Shown here in pieces: positions 45,874-54,874 of a DNA stretch of 64,000 nucleotides. How positions within the stretch are numbered: the stretch's first letter is position 1; every line of letters starts with the position of its first letter. Under the pieces are notes generated by a model. It searched no databases. It was not told the DNA's origin and was given only the letters and a program-made list of their open reading frames with translations. Both the position numbers and the translations under genes were made by a program. This stretch comes from Fusobacterium sp. (GTDB taxonomy: Bacteria; Fusobacteriota; Fusobacteriia; Fusobacteriales; Fusobacteriaceae). The DNA is taken from the NCBI RefSeq assembly GCF_032477075.1, contig NZ_JAWDXO010000006.1, positions 33,933-97,932 of the forward strand, given 5' to 3'.

Positions 45874-46455
45874 ATGGAAAACAAAAATAACTTAGAGAAA
45901 ATATTAATATTTAACAGAGAATTTGTCGAAACAAAAGAATATGAAAAATATCAAACTACTAAATACCCTGAAAAAAGAATAGCAATAATATCTTGTATGG
46001 ATACAAGATTAATAGAACTTCTACCTAAAGCTATGAATCTTAAAAATGGTGACGCAAAAATTATTAAAAATGCTGGAGGGCTTGTTATTCATCCTTTTGG
46101 AAGTGCTATGAGAAGTATCCTTATCTGTATATATGAATTCAATATCAAAGAAGTTTTTATAGTAGGACATTATGATTGTGGTGTCAGCAATTTAAATGCT
46201 GACAAAATAGTTCAAAAAATGGAATCAAAGGGCATTGATATAAATACTTTAAATACACTCTTCTATTCTGGTATAAATGTAAAAGAATGGCTCCATGGAT
46301 TTGATTGTATAGAAGATTCGGTTGAAAGAAGTGTTTCTGTAGTCAGAAATCATCCTCTTGTTCCAAAAGATGTAGCTGTTCATGGTCTCATTATGGATCC
46401 ATTAACTGGTGAAATTAATCTTGTTATAAATGGTTTTGATTCAATAAAAAAATAA
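45874..46455 (+). CDS. Beta-class carbonic anhydrase
   Basis: Zinc enzyme interconverting CO2 and bicarbonate, 193 aa. The zinc ligands are in SCMDTRLIELLP (Cys with the Asp-Arg pair) and VGHYDCGVSN (His and Cys). The IIKNAGGLVIHPFGSAMRS segment is also typical. It is a single gene with its own ribosome-binding site (GAGG) and is probably soluble. Confidence 0.9.
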   Translation: MENKNNLEKILIFNREFVETKEYEKYQTTKYPEKRIAIISCMDTRLIELLPKAMNLKNGDAKIIKNAGGLVIHPFGSAMRSILICIYEFNIKEVFIVGHYDCGVSNLNADKIVQKMESKGIDINTLNTLFYSGINVKEWLHGFDCIEDSVERSVSVVRNHPLVPKDVAVHGLIMDPLTGEINLVINGFDSIKK

Positions 46456-46532
46456 ATACTTTTACTAAAATTTAATTTTTTTATTACACTATGATATAAT
46501 AATATATCATTCACATCAGGAGGATTCAAAAT

Positions 46533-47339
46533 ATGTTCAAACTTTTTTTTAAAGGAATAATAATTGGTGTGGCAAATATCATGCCTGGAGTTTCTGGTGG
46601 TACTCTTGCCGTTATTTTAGGTGTTTATGATAAATTAACAGAAGCTATTGGAAATTTTCTTACTGTTCCCTTTAAAAAGAAGATTGAATATGGAAAATTT
46701 TTACTTCAGATTTGCTCTGGAATGTTTGTTGGAATAATTCTTTTTGCTAAAATAATAGAGTTTTGCTTTACTAATTACCCTAGGACTACCGCTGCTTTTT
46801 TCAGTCTTCTTATTCTTCCTTCTATCCCTTTTATAGTAAAGGGGGAAGATAAAAAAAAGAAAGAGAATATAATTTCTTTTATCATCGGAGCAGCTATTAC
46901 ATTGGTATTTGTATTTTTAGACTACCGTTTTGGAAGTGAAACTGATACTAAAATACTTGTACAAGTTATAACTTTTTCTTACTGTATAAAACTTTTCTTC
47001 TGTGGTGCATTAGCTGCTGGGGCTATGATAATTCCTGGAATATCTGGCTCTCTTCTTTTATTAATGCTTGGAGAATACTATAATATACTTGGATTTATCA
47101 GTAAATTTTTTGATGGAGTGGTACATATTACAAATTATACTTCCTTAAGTGAAATAATACATAATCTTTATATAATTCCTTTAGCAGTCTTTTCTATAGG
47201 AATATTGATAGGATTGGTACTAATAGCAAAACTTATCAATATGCTTCTTTCATCTAAACATAGAAGTGCTACTCTTTTCTTTATAGCAGGAATTATAGTT
47301 GTTTCTGTACTTCAAATATGGATAAATCTATATAAATAA
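46533..47339 (+). CDS. DUF368 membrane protein (polyprenyl-phosphate transporter family)
   Basis: A 268-aa membrane protein with about eight hydrophobic helices and the two DUF368 half-motifs: ANIMPGVSGGTLAVILGVYD near the start and AAGAMIIPGISGSLLLLMLG in the middle. DUF368 proteins (PopT) have been reported to recycle undecaprenyl phosphate across the membrane for wall synthesis. The ribosome-binding site is AGGAGG. Confidence 0.88.
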   Translation: MFKLFFKGIIIGVANIMPGVSGGTLAVILGVYDKLTEAIGNFLTVPFKKKIEYGKFLLQICSGMFVGIILFAKIIEFCFTNYPRTTAAFFSLLILPSIPFIVKGEDKKKKENIISFIIGAAITLVFVFLDYRFGSETDTKILVQVITFSYCIKLFFCGALAAGAMIIPGISGSLLLLMLGEYYNILGFISKFFDGVVHITNYTSLSEIIHNLYIIPLAVFSIGILIGLVLIAKLINMLLSSKHRSATLFFIAGIIVVSVLQIWINLYK

Positions 47340-47345
47340 TTATCA

Positions 47346-47381
47346 AAAAAGAGAATGAATAAATTTATCCATTCTCTTTTT
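47346..47381. terminator. Bidirectional terminator
   Basis: AAAAAGAGAATGAATAAA and TTTATCCATTCTCTTTTT pair over 18 bases with one wobble and almost no loop, between convergent genes. Confidence 0.88.
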
Positions 47382-47391
47382 AAATTCTTAA

Positions 47392-47877
47392 CTAAATTTG
47401 AGAAAAATCTGTAACCATTTCAGATAAAACTGTTTTTCCACCAGTTTTACTTATAAGTTTTATTTCACCTATAATCATATGTTTATCTATAGCCTTACAC
47501 ATATCATATATAGTCAAAGCTGCTATACTCACAGCAGTAAGAGCTTCCATTTCCACTCCTGTTTTACCAATAGTTTTCACTGATGCTTCTATCCATATTC
47601 TGTTTTCAGTTATTTCAAAATCTATATCTGCTCCAGTTAAAAGTATATTATGACACATAGGTATCAAATCCCATGTCTTTTTAGCCCCATATATTCCTCC
47701 CACTTGTGCTACTGAAAGAACATCTCCCTTTTTTATTTTTCCATTGATTACTGCCTTTATAGTATCAGCTGCCATCTGAATATATCCTCTAGCTACAGCT
47801 TTTCTTTTAGTCTCATCTTTCTCACTGACATCAACCATTTTTGCTCTGCCATTTTCATTAAAATGTGTAAAATCCAT
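47392..47877 (-). CDS. moaC: Cyclic pyranopterin monophosphate synthase
   Basis: Second step of molybdenum cofactor synthesis. The 161-aa protein has the MoaC start (FTHFNENGRAKMVDVSEKDE), AKKTWDLIPMCHNI with active-site residues, GKTGVEMEALTAVS and the YDMCKAIDK motif. The start is ATG 47877; the longer frame from 47907 would overlap the preceding gene's end. The partner GTP cyclase moaA is not in the window. Confidence 0.93.
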   Translation of the reverse strand: MDFTHFNENGRAKMVDVSEKDETKRKAVARGYIQMAADTIKAVINGKIKKGDVLSVAQVGGIYGAKKTWDLIPMCHNILLTGADIDFEITENRIWIEASVKTIGKTGVEMEALTAVSIAALTIYDMCKAIDKHMIIGEIKLISKTGGKTVLSEMVTDFSQI

Positions 47878-47888
47878 TTTTCTACCTC

Positions 47889-48905
47889 TTACTTTCCAAA
47901 TGTACAATTAGGATAATGACATACTTCACAGTTTTGGCAAAGTCCTCCATTCCCATACATCATAATATCTATAGTTGTAAGTTTTTCTTCACTTAATACT
48001 CTAGGAAGAATTAAATCAAATATAGTTTTCTTTGCAAACATAACACATCCAGGAAGTCCCATTACGGGTATATTTCCAAGATATGATAACAAAAACATAG
48101 AACCTGGAAGAACAGGTGCTCCATAGCTTATAAGTTCTCCTCCCATTTCTATTATAGCAGAAGGAGTTACATCATCTGGATCTACAGACATTCCACCTGT
48201 AAATATAAGCATCTCTGCCCCCATGTCTAAAAGTTCCTGTGCCTTTGCTTTTATCATTTCTTTATTATCCTGTGAAAGAAACTGAGCAATAACCTCACAA
48301 TCAAATTCTTTAAGCTTATCTGTAACTATTTTCCCAAATTTATCCTCTATCCTTCCAAAAAAAACTTCATTTCCAGTAGTTATTATCCCTACTTTATATT
48401 TTTTATAACTATTGATATTCAATATAGGATTTGAAATAACACCTTGTGCCTTTTCCATTTTTTCTTTATCTACAACTAAAGGGATAACTCTGGCCCCTGC
48501 TACAAGTTCTCCTTTTTTTACTGGAATATTGTCTGGGAGTGTTGCAAAAGAAATTTCTCCCAACATATTAAGTTCAAGAAGTTTTTCTGTATCTACTTTA
48601 AGTATACCATCTTCTTCAGCATAAAAATTTATTTTTCCTTCTTTTATTTCATCAGCTAATCTTATATTTTTTCCTTTTCCAAGTTTTCCAAGAATAAGAG
48701 CAGCATCATTTTCATGTATTCCTTTATCTCCTAATTCAAAAACATAAATGTTATCTTTTCCTAATCTCAATAACTTTTCTATATCTTCTTCTTTTATTAT
48801 ATACCCTTTTTTGAAAGCTCTTCCCTTTACTTCATTAGGAATTATTTCTGTAATATCATGCTGCAATACATATCCCACTGCATTTACAGTTTTAATTTTT
48901 TTCAT
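47889..48905 (-). CDS. MoeA/MoaB-type molybdopterin-binding protein
   Basis: A 338-aa protein. An N-terminal MoeA-like part precedes the molybdopterin-binding domain with VGIITTGNEVFFGR and LIFTGGMSVDPDDVTPSAI. It is shorter than E. coli MoeA and ends with a Cys-rich tail, GLCQNCEVCHYPNCTFG, which could bind metal. It probably inserts molybdate into molybdopterin or makes a related cofactor. It overlaps modB by one base (TAATG), tying cofactor assembly to molybdate uptake. Confidence 0.8.
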   Translation of the reverse strand: MKKIKTVNAVGYVLQHDITEIIPNEVKGRAFKKGYIIKEEDIEKLLRLGKDNIYVFELGDKGIHENDAALILGKLGKGKNIRLADEIKEGKINFYAEEDGILKVDTEKLLELNMLGEISFATLPDNIPVKKGELVAGARVIPLVVDKEKMEKAQGVISNPILNINSYKKYKVGIITTGNEVFFGRIEDKFGKIVTDKLKEFDCEVIAQFLSQDNKEMIKAKAQELLDMGAEMLIFTGGMSVDPDDVTPSAIIEMGGELISYGAPVLPGSMFLLSYLGNIPVMGLPGCVMFAKKTIFDLILPRVLSEEKLTTIDIMMYGNGGLCQNCEVCHYPNCTFGK

Positions 48906-49573
48906 TATTTTTCTGCTCCTTTAAAAAAATAGTTGTATAGACACATTATGCAAAAACTTATCACAAGTACTATTATTAATAGTAAATTAGCTGTTTCATC
49001 ATCTCCACGTTCTACTGCTGAATATATGGCAATAGACATAGTCTGTGTCTTTCCTGGTATATTTCCAGCCAGCATAAGAGTAGCTCCAAATTCTCCTAAT
49101 GCTCTCCCAAAAGATAATACTATTCCTGCAAGTATATTTCTCTTTATCAATGGAAGTATTATTAAACAGAGTATTTGAAGATCAGAAGCTCCCATTTCTT
49201 TTCCAGCTTCTCTATATGTATAATCTAATGATGAAAATCCTGCCTTTATACAATTATACATGAGAGGTAGTGATACTACAAATGCAGTTATTATTCCTGC
49301 CCACCATGAAAATATTACCTGAATATTGAAAAAATTAAACAAATATGAACCTATTACTCCTCTTTTTCCTAAAAAAATAATAAGAATATATCCAAGAACT
49401 GTGGGAGATATAAAAAGAGAAAGATTTATAAACATTTCAACTATACTTCTAAGTTTTTTACTTCTATTCTCCATACTCCATACCAAAAATACTGCTATTG
49501 CCAGTGTTAAAACCGTAGATATAGAAGCTATCTTTAAAGTTAAAAATACAGCATTTATATCAAATCTATTCAT
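48905..49573 (-). CDS. modB: Molybdate ABC transporter permease
   Basis: A 222-aa inner-membrane permease with about five helices and the ABC permease coupling motif EAGKEMGASDLQILCLIILP. GRALGEFGATLMLAG is characteristic of ModB. It overlaps modA by eight bases. The ATPase gene modC is not adjacent, unlike in most mod operons. Confidence 0.92.
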   Translation of the reverse strand: MNRFDINAVFLTLKIASISTVLTLAIAVFLVWSMENRSKKLRSIVEMFINLSLFISPTVLGYILIIFLGKRGVIGSYLFNFFNIQVIFSWWAGIITAFVVSLPLMYNCIKAGFSSLDYTYREAGKEMGASDLQILCLIILPLIKRNILAGIVLSFGRALGEFGATLMLAGNIPGKTQTMSIAIYSAVERGDDETANLLLIIVLVISFCIMCLYNYFFKGAEK

Positions 49574-50312
49574 TTGCTATTTTAAATCCAAATTTTTCAA
49601 AGATCTCTACTGATTCTTTTTTTGTGAGGAATTTATAAAAATCTTTTACCTCTTCTCTCTCTTTATCCTTTAGAATACCACAGCTATATATAATAGGAGT
49701 ATGAAGTTCACTTGGCACTTCATAAACTATTTCAGCATTTTTCATAACTTTACTATCTGTCTTGTAGATCATAGCATAATCAACTTCATAAAGATCTACA
49801 TACTGCATAGCACTTCTTACATCTTTGGAAAGTACAAAATTTTCCTGCATTCTATCCCATAACCCTTCATTTTCTAATATCTCTTTTGCATATCTTCCTG
49901 CTGGAACTACATCAGGATCACCTATTGCTACCTTATGATCCAACATTTCAGATAAGCTGTCTATTTTTTTTCTTCCTGCTACCACCATTGTATTTTGCAG
50001 AATATCTTTAAAAAATTTTTCTGATACTAAATTTTGTTTTTTTAAATCTTCTAAATCTTTTTTAGAGGCAAAAAATACAAAATCCACAGGTGCTCCACCT
50101 TCTATTTGTTTTTTTAAAGCCCCAGAAGCTCCAAAGTTTATATTTATTATTATTTCTTTATTTTCTTTTTGATAATTTTCTGCTATTTGAGATAATACTT
50201 CATTCAAACTCGCTGCTGCACTTACAGTTATCTCCTTTTTCTCCGCTTTCCCACAAGCTGTCAATAAAAAAATTGAAACTACTGTTATTAATACTATAAA
50301 AAATTTTTTCAT
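49566..50312 (-). CDS. modA: Molybdate-binding lipoprotein
   Basis: A 248-aa periplasmic molybdate receptor. A lipoprotein signal ends LLTAC (Cys near residue 20). The mature protein opens with ITVSAAASLNEVL, contains NFGASGALKKQIEGGAPVDF and has AIGDPDVVPAGRYAKE, all ModA hallmarks for oxyanion binding. It is first in the modA-modB-moeA-like-moaC operon. Confidence 0.93.
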   Translation of the reverse strand: MKKFFIVLITVVSIFLLTACGKAEKKEITVSAAASLNEVLSQIAENYQKENKEIIININFGASGALKKQIEGGAPVDFVFFASKKDLEDLKKQNLVSEKFFKDILQNTMVVAGRKKIDSLSEMLDHKVAIGDPDVVPAGRYAKEILENEGLWDRMQENFVLSKDVRSAMQYVDLYEVDYAMIYKTDSKVMKNAEIVYEVPSELHTPIIYSCGILKDKEREEVKDFYKFLTKKESVEIFEKFGFKIANE

Positions 50313-50471
50313 CTAAATCACCTCATTATTTTATCTTAGACCATTTTATCAGATTTAATATTTTATATCAAGAGTTCTAAACTTTATTTTCCAGTTTTTT
50401 AAATACTTTTTCATTCTTTTCTCTGAGAATATATGATATAATAAAAAAAATTAATATGGAGGCACTGATCT

Positions 50472-50963
50472 ATGTTTAGAACAGTTATAATTTGTATGAG
50501 TGATAAAGGAGCAAAAGGTGAAAGAGAAGATCTTTCAACTAAAATAATTGAAAAAATAGCCCTTGAAAATGGATATAAGATAATAAAAAAGATATTAATA
50601 CCTGATGAATTCGAACTTATAAAAGAAACATTAAAAAATATATGTGATAATAATGAAGCTGACTTGATTCTTACTACTGGGGGAACAGGGTTTTCAAAGA
50701 GAGATGTAACTCCTGAAGCAACATTAGAAGTAATAGATAAAGTTATTCCTGGAATACCTGAAGCCATCAGGGCATATTCTATGACTATAACTAAAAGAGC
50801 TATGCTTTCCAGAGCTGCTGCTGGAATAAGAAAAAATACTCTTATTATTAATATGCCTGGAAGTCCAAAAGCCGTGGAAGAATCTCTATCTTTTATTATA
50901 GATTCTCTTACTCATGGTCTAGAAATACTAGTGGGAACTTCATCTGAATGTGCAAGAAAATAA
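50472..50963 (+). CDS. mog: Molybdopterin adenylyltransferase MogA
   Basis: A 163-aa enzyme adenylylating molybdopterin before metal insertion. Motifs: CMSDKGAKGERED (nucleotide region), DLILTTGGTGFSKRDVTPEA and INMPGSPKAVEESL. It is divergent from the modA operon with a 160-base spacer; GGAGG precedes the ATG by nine bases. MoaB is a close alternative name; the GERED-type motif favours Mog. Confidence 0.88.
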   Translation: MFRTVIICMSDKGAKGEREDLSTKIIEKIALENGYKIIKKILIPDEFELIKETLKNICDNNEADLILTTGGTGFSKRDVTPEATLEVIDKVIPGIPEAIRAYSMTITKRAMLSRAAAGIRKNTLIINMPGSPKAVEESLSFIIDSLTHGLEILVGTSSECARK

Positions 50964-50971
50964 TATACAAA

Positions 50972-51006
50972 AAACAGTCATTAAAAATTAATGGCTGTTT
51001 CTCTTT
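50972..51006 (+). terminator. Terminator of mog
   Basis: AAACAGTCATTA and TAATGGCTGTTT pair over 12 bases with one wobble and a short A-rich loop, followed by a T-rich tail. Confidence 0.8.
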
Positions 51007-51058
51007 TATATCAGTTGAAATTAATATAAATAAAAATTTATTATTTAAAAAAGTCAGA

Positions 51059-51277
51059 CTATCTTTCTTCACTTCTTTCTTGTGAATGAATATGTGCTGC
51101 TGTTTGTTTATTTTCTGTTTTTTTAGTTGCTATTTTAAATTTTTCTGTTTTTTCCTGTGCTTTTACTTCAATTTTACTCATTTCCAATGGTTTTCCATCA
51201 CCAGCTTCTGCATATATAACTCCATTTGAATAAACCATTACCATTAATGCAGACAAAATTATTACTGTTCTTTTCAT
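51059..51277 (-). CDS. Small secreted protein, 72 aa
   Basis: A signal peptide (MKRTVIILSALMVMVYSNGV, cleavage probably after IYAEA) is followed by a short charged mature chain rich in Lys, Glu and Gln (KVAQEK-like repeats, ending HSQERSEER). The ribosome-binding site is AGAGGAGG. No family recognised. It likely resides in the periplasm; function unknown. Confidence 0.6.
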   Translation of the reverse strand: MKRTVIILSALMVMVYSNGVIYAEAGDGKPLEMSKIEVKAQEKTEKFKIATKKTENKQTAAHIHSQERSEER

Positions 51278-51491
51278 CTTTATTGCCTCCTCTATTATAG
51301 AATTTTATTTGTATCATATAAGAATATTTCTTTATATAAATAATTATAAACGTTCAACTTAGTTTAAGGTCAAGATTTTTTTAAATAAATTTAATAAAAA
51401 TCTTATGGTAAATTTTATCTTTATTTGTTATCATTATATATAAAATACAATAAGTTTTAATTTTTTACTTAAAATTATTCAAGGAGGAAAT

Positions 51492-52295
51492 ATGCAAAAA
51501 TATTTTTTAATTGGAGAAATCTCTGAACTTCTTAAAATTCCACGTTCAACATTAAGATATTATGACAGAGAAGGTGTAATTTCACCTAAATTCAGAAAAG
51601 AAAATAACTATAGATATTACACAAGGGCTCAAATAATAACAATAAAAAAAATAACTACAATGAGAAAATTAGGTCTCACATTAGATGAAATCAAAGTTTT
51701 TTTTAATGAGAAAAAAGATGAAAAAGAAAAAAAAGATGAAGTATTAATAGAAAATGTTTTAGAGAGAATCAATGAAGACATAGAAAAGTTAAAAATGGTA
51801 AAAGAAGACTTACAAATTCATCTTGAAAGAATGAAAAGAAGTTCAAAAATACTTATTGGAATTCCTTTTATAAAAGAGATAAAAAGTATTAAAGGAATAA
51901 AAGTATATGAAAAAGAAAATCGCAAAACACTTACTTTTCCCAATAAAAAAATATTAGAGTTAATTAATGAATATGATGGAAAGATATTATTTTATATAAC
52001 TAAAAAAAAGTTAAGTGAAATGAGTGATGTAAATATTCTGGGCTCTGGATATATTGTTGTAAAAGGTGATAAAAAAGTTGAAGAGAATATTATTGAAAAG
52101 GGTAAATATGTCTGTATGTTTTTGAAAGGAAATCATTTTGAAAATAGTATTTCTATAAAAAGATTAATTGAATGGATAGAGGAAAATAATTTTAAAAGAG
52201 TAAATGAGGAAGTCAATATTATAATTGAACCTGAAAATTTGAGTATAAAAAGAAGGGAAGATATTTTTTATAAGGTAAGTATACTAATTGAATAA
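51492..52295 (+). CDS. MerR-family transcriptional regulator
   Basis: A 267-aa regulator. The N-terminal MerR helix-turn-helix reads IGEISELLKIPRSTLRYYDR, with EGVISP and NNYRYYTRAQI. A coiled dimerisation helix (about residues 75-120, Lys/Glu-rich) leads to a C-terminal domain like the GyrI/BmrR drug-binding effector fold. Family members activate efflux or stress genes on ligand binding. No target gene is adjacent in the same direction. Confidence 0.85.
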   Translation: MQKYFLIGEISELLKIPRSTLRYYDREGVISPKFRKENNYRYYTRAQIITIKKITTMRKLGLTLDEIKVFFNEKKDEKEKKDEVLIENVLERINEDIEKLKMVKEDLQIHLERMKRSSKILIGIPFIKEIKSIKGIKVYEKENRKTLTFPNKKILELINEYDGKILFYITKKKLSEMSDVNILGSGYIVVKGDKKVEENIIEKGKYVCMFLKGNHFENSISIKRLIEWIEENNFKRVNEEVNIIIEPENLSIKRREDIFYKVSILIE

Positions 52296-52310
52296 AAATT
52301 TCAATACATA

Positions 52311-52346
52311 AATGAGGACAGCTTAAAAGCATCCTCATTTCTTTTT
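52311..52346. terminator. Bidirectional terminator
   Basis: AATGAGGA (52311-52318) pairs with TCCTCATT (52332-52339), with A- and T-rich flanks between the convergent merR-type and GGDEF-EAL genes. Confidence 0.75.
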
Positions 52347-52384
52347 AATTAAAAAACCAACATCTGATTTATCTCATAATCAAA

Positions 52385-54598
52385 CTAATCAATCAATGTT
52401 AAAAATTTTGCTTCATATTCATCTATTGGTATTGGTTTGCTTATAAGGTATCCTTGTACACCATCACAATTTAATTGCTTAAGTAATTTAAATTGTTCTT
52501 CTGTTTCAACACCTTCTACAATTAATTGAATGTTAAGATTATTACATATCTGCGCAAAAGATGAAATAAACAACTGTGCTCTTTCATTAGCCACAATATT
52601 TTTCATTAAACTTCTATCAATTTTCAAAGTATCTAAATCATTATCTATAAACAAAGCTATATTAGAATAACGAGCTCCAAAATCATCAATAGATAAAGAA
52701 TACCCTTCTAATTTTATCCTTTGTAATACCTGATGTAATATATCACTACTCATCTCTTCATCATTTTCTATTATTTCTATCTCTAAAAGATATTTAGGAA
52801 TTCTGTATCTATTCCATATTTCATTTAATCTATCAACAAAATCAATATTTTTTAATGTATAACGTGAAAAATTAACACTTATCGGCTTTATATCATATGC
52901 TTGTTTTATCCATTGTTTTATAATCTTGCATATTTTTTCAAAAACATAATAATCCAGTATACTGATTACTCTCGAGTTTTCAAACAAAGTTATAAAATTA
53001 TTTGGCATTATTAAATTATTATCACTATCTCTATAACGTATTAATGCTTCTGCTCCAATTATCAAACGATCAAAATCTACTTTTGGTTGTAAAAAAACTT
53101 CAAAATGTTCATTTGAAATTTCTTCTTTCAAAGTTTTCATATTACAAAGAGCAAGCATATTATCATTTTCATGTCTATATCTGTATGCATTTGAATTATG
53201 TCTATAATATTCTTTTTTATCTTCATACATATTCCTATCTGCAATTAAAATTTCTTTTTCAATATTTTTACAAGTATCAAGCCATTTATAGCCTACAGCT
53301 CCCTTACATTCTTTGCTTAAAAATAATCTTTGTTTTATTTCTTTAATCTTTTCATTAAATATATCTTCTTTCATATTAAATGCTAAAACAACATATTCAT
53401 CTCCACCAATTCTATATATATCTGATTGACAAAATGTAGCTCGCAATATATCAGCCGCCTCCTTAAGAATTTCATCTCCATATAAATGCCCATATAAATC
53501 ATTTATATTTTTTAAACCATTTATATCCATAAAGAGTATTCCTATTTTTTCATCTTTAAAAGAAAGTTTTTGAATATCATCTAAATATTTATTTCTATTA
53601 AATAATCCTGTAAGATTATCATAATAATTATTATAAATTAAAATATTATTAAGTTGTTTATTTTCCAAAGCAAGACTTATAAAATAACTTATTGTTTCTA
53701 TAATAGAAAATTTATTAGAATAAATTTCTGATGGGTTATCAACAACAATATAGCTATGTATCTTATTATTTAAAATGATAGGGGATATAATCATACTTTT
53801 AATTTTAAAATCTATTAATATTTTTGAAAATACAGGAGATATATTTTCAACTTCTTTGGAATTATTTATAACTATACTATTTCCTTTAGAAAATTCCTCT
53901 CTCCATTCAGGTGAAGGATCTAATTCAAGATATGTTCCACTTTTTATATACTCTATATCTGCTGCTCTGCTGCTTGCATATGTGACTAGAAATGTATTCT
54001 TCTCGTTTTTAACTATATAAGCTCTGTCAGCATCCATAGCTTTAATAAGTTTTTCTAAAATTTCAGGCATCTTCTTATCCAATTCTTGAAATTTATACAA
54101 ATTCTTAATACATTCAATTGTTGTTTCTTCTAAGAATAATGTTTTTTCCAATCTTTTATGTTCTTCTTTTAATTTATTTTGAGTTTCTACCAGTTCATTT
54201 ACATCAATATAAACAATATAGATAACAGGAACTCCATTGATACTTTCATTTATAAAAGTTCCTATAAATCTGATCCAAATATACTTTTCATCTTTACAAG
54301 GCATTCTGCATATTTCATCACATCTTTTTTCTCCATTATTTATAGCTTTTACTATAGCTGTCCTTATTTTCCCAAATTCTTTCAGATCATTTTTAAAATA
54401 TTCTTTACAATTATTATTGAATATTCCCTTATATTCTTTTTTGGTATATCCTGTTAATTCATAGTAGTAATCATTTGCCCAAACTAAAGTAAATTCATCA
54501 TCCAATAAATGTTTGCTTATACTTACTTCTAATGAACTTGTAAGCATATTATATTCTTCATTCAAGCTCTTTAGTTCCTTAGTGATTTTACTGATCAT
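52385..54598 (-). CDS. PAS-GAF-GGDEF-EAL cyclic di-GMP protein
   Basis: A 737-aa signalling protein. A PAS domain (residues 1-130, FTLVWANDYYYELTGYTKKE) leads into a GAF-like domain (about 165-310). The GGDEF domain has DINGLKNINDLYGHLYGDE and an intact-looking RIGGDEYVVLA. The EAL domain has EALIRYRD, VNFSRYTL, LEIEIIEND, SIDDFGARYSN, LKIDRSL and EGVETEEQF. Both catalytic sets appear largely present, so it may be bifunctional or act mainly as a phosphodiesterase. No transmembrane segment. Confidence 0.88.
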   Translation of the reverse strand: MISKITKELKSLNEEYNMLTSSLEVSISKHLLDDEFTLVWANDYYYELTGYTKKEYKGIFNNNCKEYFKNDLKEFGKIRTAIVKAINNGEKRCDEICRMPCKDEKYIWIRFIGTFINESINGVPVIYIVYIDVNELVETQNKLKEEHKRLEKTLFLEETTIECIKNLYKFQELDKKMPEILEKLIKAMDADRAYIVKNEKNTFLVTYASSRAADIEYIKSGTYLELDPSPEWREEFSKGNSIVINNSKEVENISPVFSKILIDFKIKSMIISPIILNNKIHSYIVVDNPSEIYSNKFSIIETISYFISLALENKQLNNILIYNNYYDNLTGLFNRNKYLDDIQKLSFKDEKIGILFMDINGLKNINDLYGHLYGDEILKEAADILRATFCQSDIYRIGGDEYVVLAFNMKEDIFNEKIKEIKQRLFLSKECKGAVGYKWLDTCKNIEKEILIADRNMYEDKKEYYRHNSNAYRYRHENDNMLALCNMKTLKEEISNEHFEVFLQPKVDFDRLIIGAEALIRYRDSDNNLIMPNNFITLFENSRVISILDYYVFEKICKIIKQWIKQAYDIKPISVNFSRYTLKNIDFVDRLNEIWNRYRIPKYLLEIEIIENDEEMSSDILHQVLQRIKLEGYSLSIDDFGARYSNIALFIDNDLDTLKIDRSLMKNIVANERAQLFISSFAQICNNLNIQLIVEGVETEEQFKLLKQLNCDGVQGYLISKPIPIDEYEAKFLTLID

Positions 54599-54800
54599 AC
54601 ACAGTCTCCTTTTTTGGCTGTAAGAAAAATTTTTTTATAAAAAAACTATATTTTACAATATTTTTTATCAAAATACAAATATATTTTTGGATTATAGATA
54701 TATAATGAATAATAACTTTTTTTTAGAAAAAAGTCAAGTATTACTCATTAATATAATATTAATCATGTTATTTTCAAAATAATAATTATTAAATTTAATA

Positions 54801-54863
54801 AAAAAACTGACTCATAAACAGTTGAAATATTTCTAAATTTTCTCTGTTTTTAAGTCAGCTTTA
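54801..54863. terminator. Hairpin terminator with ACTGAC/GTCAGCT ends
   Basis: AAAAACTGACT (left) and AAGTCAGCTTT (right) close a hairpin of about 60 bases with an inner CAGTTGAAAT/ATTTTCTCTG region. It sits directly after the mprF stop on the minus strand and resembles the element at 31731. Confidence 0.65.
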
Positions 54864-54874
54864 TATTTTATTCT

